Source: Diphasiastrum complanatum
Taxonomy: Eukaryota > Streptophyta > Lycopodiopsida > Lycopodiales > Lycopodiaceae
Assembly (NCBI GenBank): GCA_029204225.1
Contig: MU832166.1
Coordinates: 1-64,000 of the forward strand
Direction: 5' to 3'
Length of the DNA: 64,000 bases
The stretch's first letter is position 1. Each line of letters begins with the position of its first letter. A program made the translations under genes and the position numbers. Below, in pieces: positions 34,937-45,629 of this stretch. Below the pieces are notes generated by a model. It searched no databases. It had not been told where the DNA came from and worked only from the letters and a program-made list of their open reading frames with translations.

Positions 34937-36134
34937 CAGTGTTCCGGTGTGACGGCCTCATGAAGTCAATAGGCGGAGTTATGACCGTATGGACCCTAGT
35001 CGTCAACACTGAAGATGCCTCTACCAAATAAGCAGCTAGCCGACAGTTAGCTGGGGTGACCGTTGGTGTCATAGGTCCATGACAGGGCTTGGGGGTGGTG
35101 CCTCAAAGTCACGCACTTATTGGGGGTAGTAGATTTCTTGGAACCATGAGGACTGATCACCCTGCATGGTAGCCAACGGTCTCAGGCCCAGAATAGCAAT
35201 TAGAGAGACTCAAGAGAGGGGCACCTATGGTTGGGTGGATCATTCCTCAGACCGGCCATCAGAGTTTGGAGAGCTCCTGGAGATGGGAGTGCAATAGAAA
35301 TGCACTCTTTGTAAGGGGTAAAATTAACGCCTAACTATCTGACCCATTACAGGTTTTAGGACACAACATTGTAGCCAGATACCCTTAAAAACCATCTTAC
35401 AATATGCAATGATCATCAACGGGAATAATAAAGTAATAGCATCATATTTATAGGTAACCAACAACACACCATTTGATACAAATTAAGAATAGTTGTTACA
35501 AAATGACATAGCATAGTATGAGCACAAACTCCCATCATCACTGCTCAAAAGGTCTTAGACAAGGTCAATACTTATTGCTACCTATACTGCAAACGTAGAG
35601 ATTGTGAGGCACTACACAACACTAAATTGGCTCTCACCCTTCCACAAAATCCTCTGAAGTAAATCAAATGGTAGACCACAATCATTAGCACTCTCAACAT
35701 TTCATGGCTTATTAACTCCCCCCCCCCCCCCCCCCCCCCTCCTTCGATTAAAACCATCCTATTTATACAAAACTCATCCTTCCACAACCTACTTTCACAA
35801 AACCCACAAGGACTGCAACTGCTTCATTTGTGGTCACTTTGCGGCCGATTAAACTTTTGTAGCAAACCAATTGGAGTGACTCTTCGAATAACTTCCTAAC
35901 AAGGCCCAAAAGTAACTTTTTCTTAATCCTAATGCCCTAACCTTTTCATTACTAAATATACTCATTGGCCTCTTATCATTTTTGCCTTATATGCAACTAC
36001 TTTAATCGACCCATGCCAGACTATTTATTTGTATAACAAAGTTTAAACAACATATATTGGCTTTCATAACATTTAAACCATTACTACCAAACCATGTATA
36101 TTATAACCACATTACGTTGGCCCAAAGTGGCCTA
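34937..36134. other. Noncoding flank, with a poly-C tract
   Basis: Sequence downstream of the orphan chromodomain continues here past the copia insertion. No gene is seen. A 22-base C run lies at 35718-35739. The flank may include the rest of the chromovirus 3' end. Confidence 0.5.
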
Positions 36135-36450
36135 ACACTCTTGACATCCATTTGTTGAGTATCTCCAAACTGAGCTACCAATGACAAATTATCCTCATAG
36201 TAGCTAACTTAGCAACTGATGCAAAAGTTTCTTCATAGTCAATCTCTTCTTGTTGAGCATACTCTTTTGCAACCAACCTTGCCAAATGTTTGCCTGTAGA
36301 ACCATCCGATTTATACTTAGTTCTATAGATCCACTTGCATCCAATAGCTTTTTTACTTGTAGGTAACTGAGCAAGCCTCCAAGTCTTGTTCTTTATGATT
36401 GGGTTATACTCCTCATCCATAGTTGTTCTTAAGTAGATGGACCCTTAGTC
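36135..36450 (-). pseudogene. Copia RT N-terminal fragment
   Basis: Minus-strand frame with NKTWRLAQLPTSKKAIGCKW and ARLVAKEYAQQEEIDYEETF, then, after a frameshift, QMDVKSV at about 36140. This is the N-terminal part of copia RT up to the first catalytic Asp region. It lacks YVDD. Its neighbour at 36635 is the LTR of a different copia element. Confidence 0.82.
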
Positions 36451-36669
36451 TCCAACAGTGTAGCCATATATGCAAAGTGTACATGCTCATCCTCATGATG
36501 GTCCTCCTACTGTTCCTTCTGTTGATCATGATCCTCATGATGCTTTTCAAGCCTAGCAGATCTCCTAGTTCTCTATGTACTCGACTCTCCCTATTCTAGA
36601 ATAACACTATCCTTGATAGTCTCATAGTACCATCTGTTAGGAATTAATGTCTATTTGACACCGCTTAAT

Positions 36670-37406
36670 TGTGAAGAATTGAAAAAGATTATCTATGTTA
36701 GATATAGGGGTCTTATGTTTTTTACATCAAGCATCTAGGTGTAGGATGTTGATAGGAATAAATTTGGCATAGATGGCAAATTATGCATTTCCACTTGTAA
36801 TGCCACTATTGAGCCAAAATAGAGTAAGAGGCTAAACACTTGCTAATTAGAGTGTAGACAAGTGTAAAGTTTTTGTTTGATGAATTCCAAGAGGTCCAAT
36901 AGGATATAGAGGTGGAACCTTGAGAGGTCCAATAGGAAATTGAGGTGTGCTTGAATATAGTCCAATAGAATTAAGAGGTGCATAGATCAATGATCCAATA
37001 GGATCAAGAGGTGACAAAATGTGGTCCAATCATAGTTAAGCATAGTGGTAGCTCGTGGACCTACTAGTATCATTGTACTCCTCATTTTGAAATCAATTGA
37101 TTTGGTGATTTCATGGATTTTGTGAGTTATTGGATTTCTAGCTTTCTCTCTCTACCCGAGAGCTCTTGATGTATTTTCTCTCTCTACCCGAGGAGAGCAG
37201 CTTGTTTTTACTTAGATTATTTTTTGAATACTTCCCACACGTGTGAGTGAGAGTTGGAAGTGATTGAATGCATGTAGTAGTGTGTTTTTGCCATAGGATT
37301 CAAGATTGATCTTGAATCTCAATCTAGTCTTGATCTTGGTGCATCTACACACCTTAGGAGATCACAAGTACATGTAGTGGACAGTCCACACGTGTGAAAT
37401 TCAACA
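36670..37406 (+). repeat. 5' LTR of copia copy 2
   Basis: 737 bp, TGTGAAGAATTG to AATTCAACA. Two CACACGTGTG palindromes at 37236-37245 and 37387-37396, the second only 10 bases before the LTR end. It also has several repeats of AGGTCCAATAGGA-type units around 36880-37030. Confidence 0.96.
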
Positions 37407-37419
37407 TGGTATCAGAGCC
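37407..37419 (+). promoter_or_regulatory. Primer-binding site, copia copy 2
   Basis: TGGTATCAGAGCC directly after the LTR, complementary to initiator Met-tRNA. Confidence 0.95.
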
Positions 37420-38162
37420 TACCTAAGGTTACCATGCATTTTGATCCATCTAAGTGAAAAATTTTCATCAATCTTGAGCTAGAAATTGTCAAGGCCCATT
37501 TTCCTAGCTATCTTGTTCAATCTTGGATCAAAAGAGATCAAAAGGACATTGATTGGGTCTGATCTGGTACTGTACGGAATCAGGTGCTCAGACACGTGTG
37601 AGGAACATCCAATTTCAGTTTGGAAGTTCTCTCTCATGTTTGATCCATTTATCTTGCTTGATAGCTTGTTTTGAAGCTATTTTTGTCTAGTTTCTGTTGC
37701 AATCAGTTTCATTCCATTTGGTTGAGCCAATCAAAAGTTATAAGCTTTTGAAGAGGGTTAGGTAGGGCACCTAGACCTGGGTGGACACATTTGGTTTGGT
37801 CAAGAGATTGCTTGGTTGATCCAAAATCACAGTTGTATGCTTGCCAATCTCATCTATATGTGATCTAGGCACTGTTTTGAGATCTTAGCCATTTTGTTTC
37901 ATGCAATATCATTGTATTTGAGTCAAATTTGGTTTCTTAGTGTATTTCACACGTGCTAAGAGTGTTGGATCCTAACTTTGCCTATACTCCATCATTTGAT
38001 GTGAAATAGATCTTGTTTTAGAGAGATTTGTGTAGCTAGTGAGAATCAATTCACAAATTGTTGTAAGATCTTTCATAAGAGGAGATAGTACTCAATTATT
38101 GGATCCTATTGAAAGTGTGTAACAACATTTATTGTTCATCATCTGAGTTTTCTTCACTTCAA
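37420..38162 (+). other. Untranslated leader of copia copy 2
   Basis: About 740 bp without a long gene-like frame. It carries GACACGTGTGAGG and TTCACACGTGCT variants of the palindrome seen in the LTR. An ATG at 38109 opens the same frame 18 codons before the preferred start. Confidence 0.7.
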
Positions 38163-41100
38163 ATGACTTCAATGGGTTCATCCTTGTTGGAACCAAGTGA
38201 AAGATTGACCACTTCAAATTATTCAATTTGGAAAATGAGGATGGAGTCCATCTTGATCCTTCAAGACGTGATGGACATAGTTCTTGGCCTTGAAGAAGAA
38301 CCACAAGTTCTTCAAGAGGTTCAAAAATACAAAAAGAGAGCTAGGATGGCTCTCCACTACATTAAGATGAATGTCTCTAATGAGATATTGAGGGAGATAG
38401 GTACTTGTACAGCAGCCAAAGAAGCTTGGGATTGTCTCAAGACTATCTATGAGGCTAAGAATACCTCTAGGCTTCTCACTCTTAGGAATCAAATCTTTCA
38501 AAGTAGCCAAAAGAGTGATGAGAGTGCATCTAGTTATGTTTTGAGAGTAAAAGATATTCATAGAGAGCTTGCTTGTATTGGTGATTCCATCAATCAAAAT
38601 GAGCTAGTTCAAGTCATTCTCAATGGCTTGAGAAGTGAATTTGATAATCTTGTCCAATCCTATGCCATTAAGGAGGAGCTACCAAGTTTGGAGGCTCTCC
38701 AAAGTGTGCTAATTTCAGAAGAATCAAGACAAGAGTATAAGCTCTTGAGGATGGACAAGCTTTCTCTCACTCATAATGATGGCAAAGCTCTTTTTGCCAA
38801 GGATAAGCACAAAGAGAGGAGCAAGAACCAACATCAACAATCCTCAAGCAAGGACAAAGTCAAATCCAAAGACAAAGATGAGGAGGAAGATGATTCCTCT
38901 AATGCTTCATCATCCAAGCTCAAGAAGAAGAAGAAGATCAAGTGCTTTTATTGTGGCAAGAAAGGTCATTATGCCACCAATTGCTTCAAAAAGAAGAATC
39001 AACTCAAGCAAGCCAATATTACCAATGAGAAGGAAGACACTATTGCAAGTGATGGAGAGGGATCTCTTATGGTCTCTAGTTTCTCATCTACTCCTTTCAA
39101 GAAGGACGGCCTATGGTATATTGATAGTGGAGCCTCTTCACATATGTGTAGCTCCAAGGACTCTTTCTCTTCTATTGCACCTTATGATGGAGTGAAGAAA
39201 TCAATATACACTGCAAATGATTTTGAATGTCCTATTGAAGGCATAGGGAACATTCCCTTGAAGCTTGCATCCTCTAAAGTTCTTTCTCTCTCTAGAGTTC
39301 TTTATGTACCTAAGCTTACCAAGAATCTTATTAGTGTTGGTCAATTGCTTGATAATGGCCTTGATGTAAAATTCAATGTTGATACTTGCACTATCAAGAA
39401 GAATGATGAGATACTTGCATTAGGATCTAGATTTGGTGGCATCTATAAACTAGATCCAAATGAGTATGTGAATGCTTGTAATGTTGCTCTTGTGAACAAG
39501 CTCTCTATGGAGGAATTATGGCATAGGAGGTTGGGACATCCCAACTACAAATCCATGCTCTCTATGATCAAAGAATCCAAAGCTATTGGCTTGCCAAAGT
39601 CATTCTCCAAGAAGATCAAGCCTTGTGAGGCTTGTGCTATTGCTAAATCTCACAAAAAGCCATTTACAAGATCTTCTATCAAAAGCAAGCATCCTTTGGA
39701 GTTAATCCACTCGGATGTGCATTTCTCATCAACTACAAGCAAGGGAGGAGCCACTTGTTTTGTTACTTTCATTGATGATTACACAAGATTCACTTGGATA
39801 TATCTTCTTGCTTCAAAATCTATGGTGTTTGATCATTTCCTTATTTTCAAAGCTTATGTAGAGAAGCAATTCTCATTCAAGATTAAAGCTCTTAGAAGTG
39901 ATGGAGGTGGTGAATATATCTCCAATAAATTTCAAGACTTTTGTGAGCTTGAAGGCATTAAAAGAGAATTTTCTTGTGCCTACTCTCCATCTCAAAATGG
40001 AGTGGCCGAGAGAAAGAATAGATCTCTATGTGAATGTGCAAAATCTATGAGAATTGAGGCATCTTTGCCCAAAGATTTTTGGGGAGAAGCCATCAATTGT
40101 GCAAATTATCTTTGCAATAGGCTCCCACATATAGCTCTTGGAGGAAAGTCACCATATGAAATCTTATTTTTGAAGAAGCCTAAGGTTGATCACCTTAGAA
40201 TTTTTGGATGCTTATGCTTTGTCCATATGCCCTTGGAAACAAGGAAGAAGGAAGATCCTAGTGCATGCAAAGGGATCATGGTTGGATACTCATCCACCAA
40301 GAAGGCCTATAGAGTCTTTATACTCTCTACTTCTCAAGTTATTGAAAGTAGAGATGTTGTCTTTCATGAAGATCAACACTCATCATTTGAAGAGGCCGAG
40401 ATCAAGAAATCTATGGATGCATCATCAATTATTGATTTTGAAGACAATCATGATGTGATGGGGTCGAGATTTGAAGAAGACTCTCCTCGGATTTTTTCAC
40501 CAAGAAGATCCATGAGAGATAGATCCGAGCCTAAGAGGCTCTCATATGTTGACAAAGGCAAACAAGTGGATCTTGATTCCACTAATTATGTTTTTTATGT
40601 CTCTCATGAAGAGCCAAAGAATGTACAAGAGGCACTTAATACCAAGGAATGGTATGATGCCATGAAGCAAGAGTATGATGCATTGATCACCAACAATACT
40701 TGGGAACTTGTGGATCCTCCTTCCAACAAGCATGTGATTGGTTGCAAGTGGGTATTTCGGATCAAGTTCAATCATGATGGCACCATCAACAAGCATAAAG
40801 CAAGATTATGTGCCAAAGGATTTGCTCAAATCCATGGTCTTGATTATGAGGAAACCTTTGCACCCGTTGCAAAAATGGTGACAATAAGAATTCTTATTTC
40901 TCTTGCTTGTTTTTTCAAGTGGAAGGTGTTCCAATTAGATGTATCCAATGCTTTTCTAAATGGTTATCTTGAGGAGGAGATCTATATGGAACAACCTCAA
41001 GGATTCATCAAGGATGAGTCCAAAGTGTGCTTGCTCTTCAAAAGTCTTTATGGACTCAAGCAAGCACCAAGATCATGGTATTCAAGACTTAACTCTTTCC

Positions 41101-42152
41101 TTATATCACTAGGATTTACTCTTAGTGACTATGATCCTTCCATGTATCTAAAGTTTGTTGATAGCAATATTGTCATTCTTCTAATTTATGTTGATGACAT
41201 TATTCTTTGTGGAAGTTGTATCAAGCTAGTTGATGAAACCAAGCTAGCACTTGGATGTGAGTTTAAAATGCAAGATCTAGGAGAGATACATTACATCCTA
41301 GGCCTAGAAATTGATTTTTATGAAAATCATGTCTTTATATGCCAATCTAGATATGCTCACTCTATGTTGAAAAAATTCCATATGGAAAATTCTAAGAGCA
41401 TAGATACTCCAATGGAGCAAATTGTAAAAGATCCTAATAAAGGTGATGAAATATCCTTTGAGGACATCACACTTTTTAGGAGTCTTATAGGCTCCTTGAT
41501 TTGGCTTACTATTACTAGGCCCGATCTTAGTTTTTGTGTGCACAAATTGAGTCAATTTATGCAAGAACCTAAGATCCATCATTGGAAGATGGCCAAGAGG
41601 ATTTTAAGATATGTATCTTCATCTTGTGATTATGGTCTACTCTATAAAAGTGAAGATCTATCCATTATTGGCTACTCGGATTCGGACTTTGCAAGTGACA
41701 AAATGGATCGGAAGTCTATTAGTGCATACACTATCTTTCTTGGAGGCAATCTAATATCTTGGCTTTCCAAAAAGCAAGATACTATATCTCTCTCTTCATG
41801 TGAGGCCGAGTACAAAGCACTCACTACAACTACCAAAGAAGTGCTTTGGATCAAGAGGTTATTAATGGAACTAAAGTGCATCAAGGAGGATGATCTACCA
41901 ATGATCAAGTGTGATAACATCTCGGCCCAAGCTCTTGCCAATAATCCCATATTTCATGCAAGAAGCAAGCACATAGAAGTGGCACACCATTTTGTGAGAG
42001 AAAAGCTTATTGGAGGAGAAATCTATTTGGAGCATGTCAACTCGTCCTCTTGTATTGCCGATCTACTCACCAAGCCTTTGAGCAAAAGTGCTTTCATCAA
42101 GCATAGATCTAATCTTGGAGTTATATCAAGATCAATGCTCAAATCTTCATAG
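38163..42152 (+). CDS. Copia Gag-Pol polyprotein, intact, ~1329 aa
   Basis: I start at 38163 (MTSMGSSLLEPSERLTTSNY) because the related copy near 63582 begins the same way; an in-frame ATG at 38109 would add 18 residues. Domains by residue from 38163: Gag UBN2 ~1-200; zinc knuckle C261-C274 (CFYCGKKGHYATNC); protease DSGA from D321; integrase HHCC H454, H459, C488, C491; catalytic D518, D580, E616 with 35-residue spacing, motif RSDGGGEY; RT with D926 (QLDVSNAFLNG) and YVDD at 1009-1012; RNase H with YSDSDFASDKMD and CEAEY. No stops. The product should assemble into cytoplasmic virus-like particles, copy its RNA into DNA and integrate it, as known for the family. Truncated relatives lie at 19.1 kb and 62.2-64 kb. 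Confidence 0.97.
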   Translation: MTSMGSSLLEPSERLTTSNYSIWKMRMESILILQDVMDIVLGLEEEPQVLQEVQKYKKRARMALHYIKMNVSNEILREIGTCTAAKEAWDCLKTIYEAKNTSRLLTLRNQIFQSSQKSDESASSYVLRVKDIHRELACIGDSINQNELVQVILNGLRSEFDNLVQSYAIKEELPSLEALQSVLISEESRQEYKLLRMDKLSLTHNDGKALFAKDKHKERSKNQHQQSSSKDKVKSKDKDEEEDDSSNASSSKLKKKKKIKCFYCGKKGHYATNCFKKKNQLKQANITNEKEDTIASDGEGSLMVSSFSSTPFKKDGLWYIDSGASSHMCSSKDSFSSIAPYDGVKKSIYTANDFECPIEGIGNIPLKLASSKVLSLSRVLYVPKLTKNLISVGQLLDNGLDVKFNVDTCTIKKNDEILALGSRFGGIYKLDPNEYVNACNVALVNKLSMEELWHRRLGHPNYKSMLSMIKESKAIGLPKSFSKKIKPCEACAIAKSHKKPFTRSSIKSKHPLELIHSDVHFSSTTSKGGATCFVTFIDDYTRFTWIYLLASKSMVFDHFLIFKAYVEKQFSFKIKALRSDGGGEYISNKFQDFCELEGIKREFSCAYSPSQNGVAERKNRSLCECAKSMRIEASLPKDFWGEAINCANYLCNRLPHIALGGKSPYEILFLKKPKVDHLRIFGCLCFVHMPLETRKKEDPSACKGIMVGYSSTKKAYRVFILSTSQVIESRDVVFHEDQHSSFEEAEIKKSMDASSIIDFEDNHDVMGSRFEEDSPRIFSPRRSMRDRSEPKRLSYVDKGKQVDLDSTNYVFYVSHEEPKNVQEALNTKEWYDAMKQEYDALITNNTWELVDPPSNKHVIGCKWVFRIKFNHDGTINKHKARLCAKGFAQIHGLDYEETFAPVAKMVTIRILISLACFFKWKVFQLDVSNAFLNGYLEEEIYMEQPQGFIKDESKVCLLFKSLYGLKQAPRSWYSRLNSFLISLGFTLSDYDPSMYLKFVDSNIVILLIYVDDIILCGSCIKLVDETKLALGCEFKMQDLGEIHYILGLEIDFYENHVFICQSRYAHSMLKKFHMENSKSIDTPMEQIVKDPNKGDEISFEDITLFRSLIGSLIWLTITRPDLSFCVHKLSQFMQEPKIHHWKMAKRILRYVSSSCDYGLLYKSEDLSIIGYSDSDFASDKMDRKSISAYTIFLGGNLISWLSKKQDTISLSSCEAEYKALTTTTKEVLWIKRLLMELKCIKEDDLPMIKCDNISAQALANNPIFHARSKHIEVAHHFVREKLIGGEIYLEHVNSSSCIADLLTKPLSKSAFIKHRSNLGVISRSMLKSS

Positions 42153-42157
42153 ATAAT

Positions 42158-42170
42158 TTTTTAGGAGGAG
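42158..42170 (+). promoter_or_regulatory. Polypurine tract, copia copy 2
   Basis: TTTTTAGGAGGAG immediately before the 3' LTR; the purine core AGGAGGAG matches that of copy 1. Confidence 0.88.
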
Positions 42171-42907
42171 TGTGAAGAATTGAAAAAGATTATCTATGTT
42201 AGATATAGGGGTCTTATGTTTTTTACATCAAGCATCTAGGTGTAGGATGTTGATAGGAATAAATTTGGCATAGATGGCAAATTATGCATTTCCACTTGTA
42301 ATGCCACTATTGAGCCAAAATAGAGTAAGAGGCTAAACACTTGCTAATTAGAGTGTAGACAAGTGTAAAGTTTTTGTTTGATGAATTCCAAGAGGTCCAA
42401 TAGGATATAGAGGTGGAACCTTGAGAGGTCCAATAGGAAATTGAGGTGTGCTTGAATATAGTCCAATAGAATTAAGAGGTGCATAGATCAATGATCCAAT
42501 AGGATCAAGAGGTGACAAAATGTGGTCCAATCATAGTTAAGCATAGTGGTAGCTCGTGGACCTACTAGTATCATTGTACTCCTCATTTTGAAATCAATTG
42601 ATTTGGTGATTTCATGGATTTTGTGAGTTATTGGATTTCTAGCTTTCTCTCTCTACCCGAGAGCTCTTGATGTATTTTCTCTCTCTACCCGAGGAGAGCA
42701 GCTTGTTTTTACTTAGATTATTTTTTGAATACTTCCCACACGTGTGAGTGAGAGTTGGAAGTGATTGAATGCATGTAGTAGTGTGTTTTTGCCATAGGAT
42801 TCAAGATTGATCTTGAATCTCAATCTAGTCTTGATCTTGGTGCATCTACACACCTTAGGAGATCACAAGTACATGTAGTGGACAGTCCACACGTGTGAAA
42901 TTCAACA
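42171..42907 (+). repeat. 3' LTR of copia copy 2
   Basis: 737 bp and apparently identical to 36670-37406. Confidence 0.96.
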
Positions 42908-43315
42908 TTAATGATAGTTTGGCCATGCTTGCATGCTATTTTTAGGGGCCATTCTAGTTATAATAAATTCATTTTTCTAATGCTTATGCATGTAGGTGAG
43001 CACACTACAAATAGATTAGAATCTATTTTAGTACTTTAAAGAACTTCATTTTTAGTTCTTACCATATATAGGTAGTATTATTAGTAAATAGCTATTGCCA
43101 TTTACTTTAGTCTCATTAGCTTTTATCAATCATTAGAGAAACTATATAGGAATGCTGGCGTCCCATCTCAACTATTCCATTCAATTTAATAAGCTAGAGC
43201 ATCTGCTCAATTCTCCTATGATCTGTTTTCTCTCTATCCTTGGTTTTGTGTGAGTGCTAGTAGGACTAGTATCTCCATCTAGAATTTGTATCTCAAATTC
43301 TAACATGGTATCAGA

Positions 43316-43328
43316 GCAAGTTTTGTGA
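43316..43328 (+). promoter_or_regulatory. Primer-binding site of host copia
   Basis: TGGTATCAGAGCA directly after the LTR end at 43315. Confidence 0.85.
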
Positions 43329-43570
43329 GAGAGAGAGTTTGTTTGCAAGGTTGCAACCACATTTGATTGGAGGTGCTGTTGAGCTGGACTACTGTTGGAA
43401 GTAGTCTGCTAGAATCAAAGATTTTTGGACTATTGATTCCTACCTGCCAGAATTGTAGATCGCTGAGATGGAATTGCAAGATTATTGATCGTGACATATT
43501 ATTATTCGCGACAGTTTTTGACAGGTTGATCGCTTCTAAATTGTTGCTGTCTACAGATTGATCACAGACT

Positions 43571-43920
43571 CGAAAGATTCTAGATTCACGAAAGTTTCAA
43601 GATTCATGAAATATTTGAGATTCACAAAAGGTGACAAATTCGCAAAAGATTTACAACAGGTGAGAGATTCGCGAAGGATTCACGACAGGTGACAGATTCG
43701 CAAAGGACTCGCGAAAGGCGACAGATTCGTAAAAGATTCGAGTTTGGTGACAGATTGGTGATAGATTCGCAACAGATTGAAGGAAGATTTGAGTTTGGTG
43801 ACAGATTAGTGACAGATTTACGACAAACGATAGATTCACAAAGGATTCAGGTTTGGTGACAGATTGTTGACAGATTGAAAAAAGAATTGAGAAAGATTCG
43901 TGACAAATTCGCGAAAGATT
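43571..43920 (+). repeat. Degenerate minisatellite in the copia leader
   Basis: About fifteen loose copies of a 20-25-base unit such as GGTGACAGATTCGCGAAAG, between primer site and gag start. Unit length and sequence vary strongly. Confidence 0.8.
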
Positions 43921-43977
43921 TGTAGTCTTTGACAATTAGACTATTGATAGATCCAAGATTTGAAATAGATAAGATTA

Positions 43978-45297
43978 ATGATAGGATTGAATGATGTTGT
44001 GTTGCCAGAGTCTAGCAAGCTAGATGGAATGAACTACAACATATGGAAGTTCAAGATGCAAATCTCCAAGATAGAGAATATTGGGAGATCATCACAGGTG
44101 CTGAGATACCTCCTACCATTGACAGAGAGGTGCGGGAGTATCAGAGATGTAGAAGAAAAGCTCATTATATCATTAACTTATCAGTTAAAGATATGATTAT
44201 ACCTCATATCAGAGATGCTGCTGGACCCAAGGAGGCTTGGGATATACTAAAAAACTTGTATGACACAGTAAATTAGTCATGGATCTTGTTCTTGACTAAT
44301 AAGCAACTGAATGCCATCTTACTGCAGGAAGAAATGAGAAGACAAAATATTGTCAATAGGGACGATTTCAAGGAACAAGCATTCTTGGCAAAAAAGCAAG
44401 AACATAGTTCCAAGAAGAGTGGCAAAGGGAAGAAGAAGAAGAAAAAGTAACAAGATATAGAGGAGAATCAATCGAATCAATTAGAAGATGGAAAGAAAGT
44501 GGTTCACATTAGAGGAGTTTTGAACTCCAAAAAGACCTTTTAAGAATTCGTGCAAGATGTAGTTTATATTATTAAAATATTATAACACTGATACTTTTGA
44601 CTTGCCATAACTTTTTAATCATGGCTCAGAAGTATGTGATCTAACATATCATTGAAAAGCCCTTGTCAAGGCTTTCCAATGCACCAAACTCCGCTAAATT
44701 TGGACTTACCACTAAAAAGTTATGTCATTTTTAGTGTGGAATCAAAATGTGGACTCAAAAAGTTATGTTACATAGATTTGAAATTTGAGTGTTTTGATTG
44801 GTCCACGTGTAAGAAAAAATTGAGAAAAAATATCTGGATTTAGAACTCCTCTAATGCAAAGGAAACTGCTTCCTTTGCAGAAAATCAGTACATTATGCAA
44901 CGGACTGCTGGCACAACAAGTTCAAGAAAAAACAAGATGGAAATTTTGCTGAAGAAGAAGAAACTTCTCATGAAAAATTGAGTGCTTTAGATCTTGAAGA
45001 TTATGAGCTGTGTTTGGCATTGACATCTTCTGGTGGTGGCTTCTTGAAGAAAGAATACTATTGGTTTATTGAATCAGGAGCTTTTTAGCACATGACACCT
45101 AGTCAAATGTGAAGATGGGAGACAACTACACATATGATATAAAAGGAGTTGGAAAGGTACAAGAACAAATACCTTCACGGAAGATTGGAAATATAAAGGA
45201 TGTATTTTATGTACCAAGAATCAAGAAGAACTTGCTCTCAGTATCAGCTATTTCAAAGCAACACATGGTGGTGCAGTTTGATGAACAGAGGTGTCTC
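43978..45297 (+). pseudogene. Gag-protease remnant of host copia
   Basis: Gag begins near 43987 (LNDVVLPESSKLDGMNYNIW), shifts frame near 44040, and continues DREYWEIITGAEIPPTIDRE and PKEAWDILKNLYDTVN to a stop at 44274. A Lys-rich stretch follows. Gag is then split by a 350-bp inverted-repeat element. After it comes the zinc knuckle CFLCRKSVHYATDC at about 44868. The protease at about 45065 reads FIESGAF followed by a stop, so the catalytic Asp has become Glu. DVFYVPRIKKNLLSVSAIS follows, and the element ends near 45297. Integrase, RT, RNase H and 3' LTR are absent. Confidence 0.85.
44507..44856. mobile_element. 350-bp MITE-like inverted-repeat element
   Basis: Termini CATTAGAGGAGTTTTGAACT and, inverted, CATTAGAGGAGTTCTAAATC match at about 18 of 22 positions. 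It interrupts gag exactly between a Lys-rich linker and the zinc knuckle. No coding capacity. A TA on each side of GAGGAG...CTCCTC would fit a mariner-type element, but the matching continues beyond it, so the superfamily is open. Confidence 0.75.
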
Positions 45298-45629
45298 TGT
45301 TGGGGGTATTACCAAAATATTGTAAATAAATAATATTGGCTAATAAAATATGTTGCAAGGGCATGACATCCTGTGCGTATAAGCCCATGATCCAATAAGC
45401 ATGCAAGTTGAGTTGTAAATAGAATAATAAACTTGGGCCCCTTTGTAATTAAAAGTTTACGTTTTAGAATTGGGTCCAACTTTGGACTCACATGAATCTT
45501 GTGAGTAGTAATGTACCTTTTATAAACCCTTGGATCAAGTTGGGTCCAAGATGAATGGCTAGGATCATTGGAAATATTAGCCAATAGAATTTGGGACAAG
45601 GGCCTTGCCCATTTTATAAAAATACACCT
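45298..45629. repeat. LTR-like block, unassigned
   Basis: It begins TGTTGGGGGTATTACC at a sharp junction with the copia remnant and ends where a minus-strand copia begins. It carries two TATA-like boxes (TTTTATAAACCC at about 45517 and TTTTATAAAAATAC at about 45613). It may be a partial LTR of another family. Confidence 0.4.

Larger units (their letters stand above)
36670..42907 (+). mobile_element. Full-length, very young Ty1/copia element (copy 2)
   Basis: 6238-bp element with two 737-bp LTRs in which I see no difference, flanked by TTAAT at 36665-36669 and 42908-42912. Primer site, leader, one intact polyprotein frame and polypurine tract are present. This is the most recent insertion in the window and is structurally competent for movement. 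Confidence 0.98.
36635..43315 (+). repeat. 5' LTR of host copia, split by insertion
   Basis: Pieces 36635-36669 and 42913-43315; 42908-42912 repeats TTAAT from 36665-36669. Joined length is about 438 bp, TG to CA, followed directly by the primer site. The second piece contains TATATAGG-type sequence. Confidence 0.8.
36635..45297 (+). mobile_element. Older copia element hosting a nested copia
   Basis: Its 5' LTR starts TGTTAGGAATTAATG at 36635, is interrupted at 36669 by the full-length copia, and resumes at 42913 to end CTAACA at 43315, giving a ~438-bp LTR. Primer site, repetitive leader, gag and protease remnants follow, broken by a small inverted-repeat element. The element is truncated at about 45297. 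Confidence 0.82.

Noticed and set aside
37407-37419. tRNA-like sequence after LTRs
   Set aside because: These TGGTATCAGAGCC sites are primer-binding sites complementary to a tRNA end, not tRNA genes; no cloverleaf is present.
43651-43935. 94-codon minus-strand frame with repeated SICHQ-type motifs
   Set aside because: It is the antisense of the leader minisatellite and has no independent support.
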